A stretch of DNA of 29,124 nucleotides, taken from positions 4,405 to 33,528 of the forward strand of contig KN883822.1 of the NCBI GenBank assembly GCA_000934455.1, given 5' to 3'. The notes beneath the pieces are model-generated. The model was not told the DNA's origin. It searched no databases and saw nothing but the letters and a program-made list of their open reading frames with translations. Positions 21,051-29,124 of this stretch are shown piece by piece; positions within the stretch are counted from its first letter, which is position 1, and every line of letters begins with the position of its first letter. The translations under genes and the position numbers were made by a program. The stretch is from Apostichopus parvimensis. Taxonomy: Eukaryota; Echinodermata; Holothuroidea; Aspidochirotida; Stichopodidae.

Positions 21051-21500
21051 TTTCATCTGTATTGAAATTGTCTTTTCATAACATTTGTACATTTAAATAA
21101 AGTCTTGGCAAACTTGCAACAAGATAAGGTCACATGACATCACTTAAATAACAAGTGAGAACTTAAAGGTGAGCTAGCTCGTAAATTCTGTCCTTAACAC
21201 CACACGATACAAAAATAATATCAATACTACCCTCTACTAGTTCGTCGCTGAACATTGTCTCGTAATTTCTTAGCAAGCCCGTATTTACGGCTAGTGAGCA
21301 ATATATAGGACAAAATTCCTGCAAAGTTTCTTGTCTGTGGCAGTGTCAGTAGTATGCGGTAAATTATTACGCCACGTTTTCGTGTGTGTTGTGTGATACA
21401 AAACTCTGTGCTTTGTTTTTACGCTCATAACTTTTCACGACGTGGGCTGTACAGTATAGGTTACGGTCGAGCTTTGCATCAGGCGTAGGCTTTTAGTTTG

Positions 21501-21533
21501 ACCAGGGAGCTGCTACTCTAGCAGCTCCCTGGT
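21501..21533. repeat. Perfect hairpin: 14-bp stem, 5-base loop
   Basis: ACCAGGGAGCTGCT (21501-21514) is followed by ACTCT and the exact complement (21520-21533), then TTTTACTTTTTTT. It lies about 340 bp inside the left end of the TTAA-flanked element. The stem followed by a T run recalls a polymerase III style end, but no gene body is evident. Confidence 0.85.
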
Positions 21534-23059
21534 TTTACTTTTTTTGGCCTACATGTTGAGCAGTCGAAGTCCTAACTGTTCGAGTGCCCTGGTTTCATAG
21601 TTGTTTCACTCATTAGGAAAGCTCTGCATGCTTTATGCTGTATCGAATATCAAAAGTTTAGCCTATAGATTAGAAGTACAGTAACCTAATGCTATTTTAC
21701 TGTAACAAACCAATGTATTTCAAACTTTTACAGATGCACCAGTCTTGTACTAACTGGAGTAAAGTATTTTTAATATTGTAACCGAGTCGACATTCTTTTA
21801 CAGCTCAAGAAACTAATAGCGAATATACGTCTGATACACACTGACTCGTGTCAAAAAATACAAATGCGAATGAGTGAAAAAATTTACTGAAGTGATTACA
21901 ACATTGGGTATCAAACGTATGGTCAAATCCGTCATTTGTGAACAATTGGTATTTCAGCCAATTTAGGTATGAATTAAATATAGACACAGTCACAACTTAC
22001 TTTGTATTTTATATTAATATATTTTAGTTATATATCAGGAGGGAAAGACAATGCATTTTATGTCATATACCATATATAGATAAATATGTATATTTACTTA
22101 TTTTTGGGCTCCTGGCCACGGGCCCTTCAGGCAATCACAGAGCACTTGCCCTAGCTGCACCCCATCCTCCTAACCGGTGCACGTAAACCCTGTCCTTTCA
22201 CCCCAGTGACCCGAATTAAAAATAACGAAACGTGAACGGAAAAAGGGAAGGAAAAGACATTGCCATAAGGGCGGCTCCACCCCCTTCAGAAAGGATTGGC
22301 AAAAAGGGAATAAGAAATGAACATAAATTAATAGTTATTTCCATTGAAAAGTGACTCGCTGAACATCGGCCGTCAAAGCAAATAACTTTTTTTTCTAAAT
22401 CACGTCAGTTTATTGCTTTCCAGCGTACTGTACTCCAGAATTGATTATCCTGCTTCTAGTTCCGGAAGGCTCCCAACGAAATCAAAAAGTCAGCAACAGG
22501 CTTGGGGGGGGGGGGTTACCCAGTCCCACCATGGGGCTACCCTTGCACTCTAAACTTGATACTAGTCAACCACAAATGTCCTTCGAAACTTGAACTGAAA
22601 TTGGATGGAATTTAACAAAAAATACTAGCCAGGCTGTCTGCATGGATAATACTCTATACTATTGTGTGACCATATAGTCGTACAGGCTCTAGTCAACCAG
22701 GAGGGACACTGGGGGAAGCTATTTTCTTGCCACACTGAAAATTAAAAATTGCCCGGAAGTTCCTAGCACGATTAATTCATTTCAAACTTCGACGGGAAAA
22801 AAGGACAAAGAGAACCATATAGGCCTATGCCTGACTGAACCATCACGAACAACTATTTTTTTGGCTCTTGGGGAAAACTCTGAATAATCTTCCATTTGCC
22901 GATTCCTGAAACTGGGAAGTAAGGGGTGGGGGGGGGGAGGGCTTTCCGTCTTGATCCGCAAGAATAGTAAACGGTCACCACAACAAGGGTGTATAGCTTG
23001 GGACTAGCAAGGGGTGACTTGTTAACCTTGTGAACATTTTGGGGGGGGGGGAAGTCGGC

Positions 23060-23240
23060 AAACTGAAAAATACAGGGTAAACAGAGGGAAGGAAAGAGTT
23101 GAAAAAAGAAAGAGTGAAAGACAGATGAAGGGATAGAGGAAGAAAAGGAAGAAAATGTGGAGGTGGAGGCTAGGGGTAGAGATAGATATTATATGAAAAT
23201 ACAGAGAAAAGAAAACCAAGGGCAGAAAAATGGAGATCAC
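23060..23240 (+). repeat. Purine-rich low-complexity tract
   Basis: Long A/G-dominated stretches (GGAAGGAAAGAG, AGAAAGAG, GAGGAAGAAAAGG) with few pyrimidines run for about 180 bp. The 94-codon minus-strand frame across it is a Phe/Leu/Ser-rich shadow of the tract. It follows an 11-base G run at 23041-23051. Confidence 0.7.
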
Positions 23241-24384
23241 TGGGATACTGTCAAATAAAAAAAAAAAATATACAATATAAATACTGAATAAAATATTGCA
23301 CCACATAAATACAGCTTTATAACATCAAAAAATCAAATTTGAAGGGTATAAGTTTCAAGGATGATGGAAAATAAGACACAACAGAAGATGATTATGGTTT
23401 CTGATCTATTAGGCTTCATCTCTCTACTGCTTCCAGGATGTAAGTACCACAGGAACACACAACTCTCTAAGTAATGATGACCTCTGACCCTTACTATGTC
23501 TAACTGTTATCTTGCCAGGAAATATATACACCAGTGCATGAGAGGAGGTGAGAGACAGGACTGATTGATCGTGTTGATAGGGGTGTTTGATATACATGTG
23601 GTACAAGAAGATAGGCGTAAAATGGAGCATCATTTGAACAATACAAAGGGAACCCCCCCTCTCCCCGCACACACCCTCCCCCACGTTCAAATCATATCCC
23701 CTCCTGGCAACGGAAATGAACACCAGTATAAATAAACCGATACAGATATTTTTACCCGCTGTTAATCCGCAACTATTTCGGCTTGTTAAATCGTGTAGAT
23801 TGACGTCTTGGCCGTCCTTTACTGCGTTTAGGCCTATATACAATAATACAAAGCTGGCCATTCTCTGATTGTTTCTCCTTGATCAAGTTTCCCCAACCTA
23901 GCCTGCCTCCATGTTTAGCAACCTTTCGTGCTTCAAATCTCGATACTACGTTACGGCAACGGGCTGTATGTAAAATATGTACATAAAACACTGTGCTAAC
24001 TACCAACCAACTTGAATATGCACAACACTGACCAACGTACAGTAAACAAACGTACATCACTCGCGGCCATAGCTTGCCGCACATACCATTCATAGCCAGG
24101 TACAGCAACGATCAGGTGACCACTCAAAAAAGTCATGTGAGTAATGGGTGACACGCAAAACCACTGAAATCAAAGCCCCCTATTTCTAATAGTATACGAG
24201 CGCCCCCACCTTTAATGCTGATTTTAATTGCACATAATGTATATAAGACCTTTTGTTGTATACACTAGAGGAAATTGAAGTTTCCAATTGTAAAAGAAAG
24301 TTCAACCTGTGAAAAACATTGATTGCAAGTTAAAGCCACCTTTCTCAGATTTTTTAGCAAAATGTAATCTTTTACATTAACTTT

Positions 24385-24870
24385 AACTCTAACATTATAA
24401 CTCAAAAAGTGTGTTGTGGTTCATATCGTACTGGTTTGTGGATACGACTTTTAATTCTTATAAGAAATGTATTGTTTTCTATATAGGTTAATGGTCATTT
24501 GATTAACAAAAGTCAAAGTCTGAAAAACATTTAAAATCAAAAAAGCTTTTATGAGATTCTGTGAGCTCAAGAACCCTGATTTTTTTGTAGAGGTCAATGC
24601 ATGGTCAACAGAGGTTAACATGTTATATCCTACTGAACACAATGCCTACAAAAGCAAGCTTAGATGAAATTCATACTTAGCAAGTGGATCAACATTCATA
24701 AGTTCACTTATATTTTTATGGAGATCAATGGTTACTTGAGGTCATCAGACATCAAACACAGAAAAGTAGATATGAATAGAAGTCTGTCAAAAGTCATAGG
24801 TTTAAAGTTCAAATCTATAATTCCAGTGCAAATTTGTGACAGACACTCTACCTAAATAGTTTGGCCAATA
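24385..24870 (+). repeat. AGGTCA-containing tandem repeat, right-hand part
   Basis: It resumes with ACATTATAACTCAAAAAG, the block expected next after the left array stops. It then shows TTGTTTTCTATATAGG, a GGTCATTTGATTAACA stretch, AGAGGTCAATGC, GTCAACAGAGGTTAAC and GAGGTCATCAG. About three diverged units of the family are seen at 20593. The short frames here are repeat shadows. Confidence 0.65.
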
Positions 24871-25759
24871 TTTTCAAACTGTGGAGGAAGGTACCCGATG
24901 GGAACTTGTGTCTCAAAGACAATGAGAAAGAAAGATCAGCTGTCATTGCATTAATACACACACTTTGTTTGCAATGTAGCTTTCCATTCCAAGACATTAT
25001 TAGAAGGTACAATCAATGCCATTGTTGCCCTATTCACATGTAGTTGTGTAACACCTCATGCAACTTTAAGTGAGAATCATTGGAATGCCTTCAAAATAGT
25101 TTATTGAGGATTGTTAGACGTGGGCTCACCTGCTGGAAGTTCATAATTGGTATTGCAGATGTCTCACCTCTGATCTCTTCAATTAATATATTGATATAAT
25201 TCTGGGCATAATGAATCCAGGCAAGTGATTCTCTAAAGCATCAAACACGAAACTGCATAAAAATGGCTTGAGCCAATGAATAGGACCAGTAAATGGACCC
25301 AGTGAATGGCCCAATGAATTTAGAACTCTTGATTTGTACAACCAAGCAATATTGAATCTGAATTGAATGAGTCAAGGTGTTGATTGGGCAGAGTCAAGTG
25401 TGTCTGAGGTTTATATATTTTATTTTCATTGCTATACACACACTATATGATCGATCACCATGCCCACGTCAAGTAAGGAAAGAACGAAAATGGAGACAGC
25501 AATAGAAAGAAAGTGGCACATACGATCCGAAATTCTTGAAGTATGTTGCACAGGTGACTGATATCCACAACCATGAAGATGGGGATACTAAGTATCCTGT
25601 AACACACCTTTGTAAAAGTGAATGGCAAGGCATGATCTTTATGGAAAAGGATCATGAGGACAAATTAGGTGTAGTAGTGAATTCACAAATCATGAAATTG
25701 TTGCAGGCAGCATACATGGACAGACGAGGCTGTTTTCACTTCCCATAACCAGCTATATA
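24871..25759. other. Intron stretch; one unexplained open frame only
   Basis: No element end or exon was recognised. A plus-strand open reading stretch at about 25518-25747 is charged and ends in TAA, but has no motif or proven splice sites (see findings). Confidence 0.45.
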
Positions 25760-25919
25760 TTTTCAATTCAATTTTCAATTTCTTTATTCCAGTATAAATT
25801 ACTAAATTTATAAATAGGACACATAATAATGATACATAAAAGACGTAAAAACGTACAATCATGAAAACGAACAAATAAGTAATAAGATGGAGGAATAGAA
25901 GTTTGAAAGATTAAAAGGA

Positions 25920-26591
25920 TTATAACAGAGATTCTAAGAACCCATTTTGCATATAAATGTCTGCTCTGTAGATAAATGAGTTCTTAAAAAGCATAATTCT
26001 AAAAGTTGGCAAGATAGTAGGATTTCGTAGATTGTACTTGTTGGTTCTATTGCACAGAGAGATCAACTCGGAGTGAAGAGGGTGATCTTTAGAACTATGT
26101 ATATTCTTAGCTGGTCTTATAAATTCATTTTTAGCAGCAGTGTTTACTTTACCAACCAGGCTTTCATAGTCGAGATTAAATATATTTGAGCAATATTTCA
26201 AGAAACTTCTGATCCTTTTCATGTCTTTTTCAAGTAGAAGGTGACACCAGACACGAACTGCATACACAATCACTGGCAGAATTGATGAGTTGAAAACCTT
26301 ATCTCTTACATTAGAAAGAAAATAAGGAGTAATGTATGCCAACGTTGATACAATATAATACACCTTAGACATAATTTTAGATATATGGTTCGTAAAGGTT
26401 AACTTGGCGTCAATATCAACTCCTAAGTACATAGTATGAGATACCCGCTCAACAATGGAGCCTTGAACATTAGTTTTCTGATCACTGGTCTGAATGAGAC
26501 TTTGATGTTTAATGTTAATGTTCTCAAAAATGATTTCTTTAGATTTCTTAGGATTAAGTAAGAGGTTCTTCTGCTCACACAAAATGACCAT
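25920..26591 (-). pseudogene. LINE reverse transcriptase, thumb and C-terminal region
   Basis: This 223-codon frame continues the reverse transcriptase after the frameshift. It contains the YLGVDID strand typical of non-LTR enzymes and the conserved region after it, and ends at a natural-looking stop 160 bp before the tail. Protein function is lost because the catalytic half lies in another frame and the N-terminus is missing. Confidence 0.82.
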
Positions 26592-26599
26592 ATTATCAA

Positions 26600-26911
26600 T
26601 ATATGATTATAGTCATTTAGATTTTCAAGGTGTGTCTGCTTTGAAATGTTACGGGATATAGCTGTATCATCAGCGTACTTAATTACATTACACCCCATAG
26701 AAGAACGTATATCATCTGTGTATATTGTAAAGAGTAACACAGATAGAGGACCTCCCTGGGGGACTCCCACTGTAATCTTTGATTCCTCTGAATAACCTTT
26801 CTGTAGCTTGACTATTGAGGTTACCAACTGAATCCTGATCACTAGATGTCTGTGACTGACTACTCTTTTTATTGCTGAGTTCTGTTCGATGAACTGTAAC
26901 TTCCAAATTTA
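26600..26911 (-). pseudogene. LINE reverse transcriptase, catalytic palm fragment
   Basis: The minus-strand frame carries GVPQGGPLS and the YADD box (KYADDT). In-frame similarity extends left of the first start-like codon (AIKRVVSHRHLV) to an upstream stop near 26911. Beyond that no endonuclease is found. YADD itself is intact, so decay is through truncation and the downstream frameshift. Confidence 0.82.
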
Positions 26912-27395
26912 CATTCCCCTGTTATATTGTTGCACCATAGCCTAGGTTCTTTTGTTTGTTCGGTTCTTGCAGGTTCTTGCAGTTTGGATTGATCATGCTT
27001 CACATCTCAAGATTTTAATCAAACTTACTACTGTATGACAAAAGCAAGTAAACGTATTGATGAGAAATGATATAATTTCCTGTTTTACTTCTTCATTTCC
27101 TTGCAAAGTATTATAAATATCCATGCATCGAACCTCAAAATTTGCGGTGTTTATTTTGCAGCAAGGGTCTATGTTGATACTGATCATAAAGAGATTATCG
27201 AAGAGCAAGGATAATACAAGTGAATAACTTCAACACTTTTTAAAAGGCTGGAAGCAACATTCCAACTCAGCTACATACATTCCTGGATATGCTTTATGTA
27301 TATATTTATGTTGTAGGGAACATAGAAATTGTCAAGTTGTGTTTCGAGTAATTTGTGCATGTTAAAATTTGCATATTTCATCATTAGTTAATTTG
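26912..27395. other. Intron stretch without recognisable feature
   Basis: No exon, element end or repeat copy was identified. A short doubling of GGTTCTTGCA occurs near 26960-26980. Confidence 0.45.
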
Positions 27396-28060
27396 TATGG
27401 ACTTTTGTCTGTCACGCCGTAACGTTGTGCTAATTCTATTTTTATTTCATAATTAAGGCATTTTTTAACAAAGTTTTACAAGAAAGGTGAGGATTGATGC
27501 TAGAAATCATCAGAAAGATATGAGTAACTTTCCAGGCAACATGTTCATTGAAACATTAAAAATTTCAAACATTTCTATATGTGCCACAGTTTCACATTGA
27601 CTTTGTGTTGGTAATTCATTTGTCACGCCGTTACTTTACATTGACTGATATTTTATGTGATAATTAAATTAATAGTGAATCAATCATTACATGTTAGATG
27701 TCATATTGGAGCTAAGACATTACAGAAAACATTAAGAGACTGTACAATATGATAGCTGTTGCAACTTCACAGAGTTTTCGACATACATGTTTGTGTAAAA
27801 AGCTTATGTCCATATTACATCACAGCGTAACGATGATGATTAATTATTCATATTTCATAAATATGATAGATCTTATCTAAAACAAAATCATGTTTAGAAA
27901 GAACATAGTTGTAGTTGTTATGCTGTATCATTTGTTTGCTCATAAAGAATCAAGTCTTCATGATTAAACCATTTGAAGTTTCAAAAAGTCTGCTGATTGT
28001 CACACCGTAACGCTTGGAACTGCCCAGTTCACAATTATTTGCTAATATGGTAAAGAAAAA
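27396..28060 (+). repeat. Diverged tandem repeat of about 180-210 bp with a conserved 15-bp box
   Basis: The box TGTCACGCCGTAACG (27410-27424) recurs as TGTCACGCCGTTACT (27621), CATCACAGCGTAACG (27818) and TGTCACACCGTAACG (27998). Each of the first three is followed within 20-35 bases by a TTTCATAATTAA-like stretch. Sequence between boxes is strongly diverged. The CpG-bearing box stands out in AT-rich DNA. Confidence 0.7.
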
Positions 28061-28080
28061 AATCACCACACAGCATGTTC

Positions 28081-28309
28081 CTGCATGTGGTTAGGCTTTC
28101 TTTGTGACCTATACAAACAACATTGGGATAATGTTTGGTTTGGTAACATGAAAAAGAGTCAGAAATATGAAATAATGTTACTAAATATTTGACTGCATGT
28201 GGTTAGGCTTCATTGTGACCTATACAAACAACAGTGGGATATTGTTTCGTTTGGTAACAGGAAAGGTGTCAGAAATATGAAATAATGTTACTAAATAGAC
28301 TGTATGTGG
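28081..28309 (+). repeat. 112-bp tandem duplication plus a short third start
   Basis: CTGCATGTGGTTAGGCTT at 28081 and 28193 opens two copies that both end in AGAAATATGAAATAATGTTA, then CTAAATA. A third copy stops after CTGTATGTGG at 28300. The array ends about 80 bp before the acceptor of exon E. Confidence 0.9.
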
Positions 28310-28390
28310 GGACTGTTGTGTATGATCAAATTTTCAAACAATTATATTATTAATAGATGTCAGCTCATTCTTCTCATATTTTCTTTACAG

Positions 28391-28624
28391 TGGTCACCTT
28401 TCCAGACTCTGCAATTACATCTTCAGATTTTGCTATGATTAACACTCCTGTTACAATACCCATTGGACAGGTTTGTCTACCTGTGGATATATCCATTGTA
28501 TCTGATGTGACCTTTGAAGCTACTGAAGTATTCCATCTGGTTATATTTCTAAGCCAGGTACCATCATCAGTATACATTGTTCCTGGGCAACAGACTGCTA
28601 CTGTCACTATAATAGACAATGATG
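28391..28624 (+). CDS. Calx-beta exon E (C-terminal half of the domain)
   Basis: The acceptor is TTCTTTACAG and the donor is GTAAAT at 28625. The exon is 78 codons, phase 1-1. The translation contains ITSSDFAMI, FEATEVFHLVIFL and the closing TATVTIIDND. The E-x-x-E-x-F-x-x-x-L pattern followed by T-x-x-I-x-DND is the hallmark of Calx-beta domains, and the DND acids are among the calcium-binding positions in calcium-binding members. With exon D the domain is about 117 residues, close to the family size. Confidence 0.93.
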
Positions 28625-29124
28625 GTAAATATCATATTTAAAATACGATACATTGCCCTTTATAGAACAGATAAGATCTAAATCTAAAGCCAAGATCTGC
28701 TAACATGAAAATGATAGGAAAACAATCTCTTGCTGTCTATTTCCATATATTCCGGTAAAATTTAGAGATTTTAGTTGTTTGATTGATAATTTCCTTAAAT
28801 GTCTACAATTGTTTTCTGTGTGAATTGTTGAGCTTCCTAAGGATGAAGTAAGCTGTACTTATGTGTTGTGAGAATTAAATCATTCAGTTCTACATGTCTC
28901 CACAGACATCTCAAAAATAAATATAAGATACAAAGTTTAATTTTTAAATTAACACATTTCAAAATTTGAGGTCTACATAGATTGAAATAAACAGGTACTA
29001 CAAGTATATATAGTCTGGTAGTATTCTGTGGATATGTAAACTTACCTATAGTTCCCACCAAAAGATATTTGTGTCTGTTAAGGTTGATATGTTTTAGCGA
29101 TTAGAAATTAGGAAAGTCTGTGAG
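28625..29124. other. Start of the next intron
   Basis: AT-rich sequence follows the donor of exon E to the window edge. No further Calx-beta exon or stop is seen, so the gene continues to the right. Confidence 0.6.

Larger units (their letters stand above)
21163..24215. mobile_element. Putative TTAA-flanked DNA element of about 3.05 kb
   Basis: TTAA at 21163-21166 is followed by AGGTGAGCTAGCTCGTA. TTAA at 24212-24215 is preceded by a sequence whose reverse complement is AGGTGGGGGCGCTCGTA. Thirteen of 17 end bases match, including the first five and last seven. TTAA target sites are used by piggyBac- and some Sola-type transposons; the ends are not the classic piggyBac CCY start, so the class is uncertain. 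It sits close to the break between the two AGGTCA arrays. No transposase was recognised in any frame, including the 145- and 111-codon minus-strand frames at 23424-24108. G runs and a purine tract lie inside. Confidence 0.5.
25760..26911 (-). mobile_element. Degenerate 5'-truncated non-LTR retrotransposon (LINE)
   Basis: On the minus strand the translation contains the reverse transcriptase core, with GVPQGGPLS followed by LLFTIYTDDI, then KYADDT. The frame shifts near 26590-26600. The second frame (26591-25920) continues with NLLLNPKKSKEIIF, then YLGVDIDAKLTFTNHI and a C-terminal region ending RNPTILPTFRIMLFKNSFI. The 3' end has AATAAA at 25788-25783 and a TTGAAAATTGAATTGAAAA tail. Jockey/CR1/L2-like elements show this layout with short-repeat tails; the exact clade is not decided. 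The endonuclease and most of the 5' part are missing. Confidence 0.88.
14442..28624 (+). other. Partial gene: EGF-like repeats followed by a Calx-beta domain
   Basis: Seven exons are supported: A1 14442-14537, B1 15267-15380, A2 16696-16788, B2 17441-17554, C 18631-18723, D 20463-20579, E 28391-28624. Every exon is a multiple of three with phase 1 at both ends, so any subset can be spliced in frame. The product has five six-cysteine EGF domains, then one Calx-beta domain made from D and E. Such modules mark extracellular or cell-surface proteins; Calx-beta domains can bind calcium. No start codon, signal peptide exon, membrane segment or stop is securely in the window. Candidates include an extracellular matrix protein, or a receptor related to the phosphatase gene just upstream; neither can be chosen from the sequence. 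Confidence 0.88.

Noticed and set aside
23022..23306. 94-codon hydrophobic minus-strand frame, considered as a membrane protein
   Set aside because: It is the complement of the purine tract, giving Phe/Leu/Ser-rich low complexity.
23424..24108. Overlapping minus-strand frames of 145 and 111 codons, considered as a transposase of the TTAA-flanked element
   Set aside because: No catalytic motif or recognisable family similarity; composition and overlap suggest chance frames.
27410..28012. CRISPR-like array, because of a short box at regular spacing
   Set aside because: The spacing is 180-211 bp, the spacers share residual similarity with each other, and the genome is eukaryotic; this is a diverged tandem repeat.

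Overview
The window looks like animal nuclear DNA from a draft assembly. It is AT-rich, short coding exons are bounded by GT/AG splice sites and long introns, several transposon classes are present, and there is a 50-base N gap beside a CA repeat. The diverged AGGTCA-containing intronic repeats and the exon families suggest an echinoderm-like marine deuterostome, possibly a sea cucumber. That placement is inference. No prokaryotic or viral gene organisation is visible. Nearly all the single open frames are chance frames in introns; the real coding sequence is in short exons.

Left part (154-4040, + strand): seven exons form one protein tyrosine phosphatase domain at the 3' end of a receptor-type PTP gene. 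It resembles the membrane-distal D2 domain. The active-site exon keeps the Cys but has Leu where the catalytic Arg belongs, and the WPD loop is not recognisable. Exon 2 carries an in-frame TAA. The locus is therefore either a pseudogene or a catalytically dead paralogue with one lesion or error. Part of the active-site exon is duplicated in the following intron.

Middle (4041-14441): no confident gene. It holds a triplicated 3'-flank segment, a complete 1,006-bp hAT-type element with a perfect 8-bp target duplication, diverged intermediate repeats, a hammerhead-like ribozyme fold, and a minus-strand LTR with TATA box and primer-binding site. One weak candidate signal-peptide exon lies at 7972-8032.

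Right part (14442-28624, + strand): a second gene encodes at least five EGF-like domains followed by one complete Calx-beta domain. All of its exons are phase 1-1. The first four EGF exons are two tandem copies of an exon pair, produced by a duplication of about 2 kb. Their coding differences are almost all amino-acid replacements. The Calx-beta domain is split by a 7.8-kb intron holding AGGTCA-type repeats, a TTAA-flanked element of about 3 kb, a degenerate LINE reverse transcriptase on the minus strand, a roughly 200-bp tandem repeat built round a conserved 15-bp box, and a 112-bp tandem repeat. The gene is open at both ends: neither its start nor its C-terminus is in the window.

The most interesting biological possibility is that the EGF/Calx-beta exons are the ectodomain of a receptor related to the neighbouring phosphatase, in a tandem family. 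The window cannot prove this.
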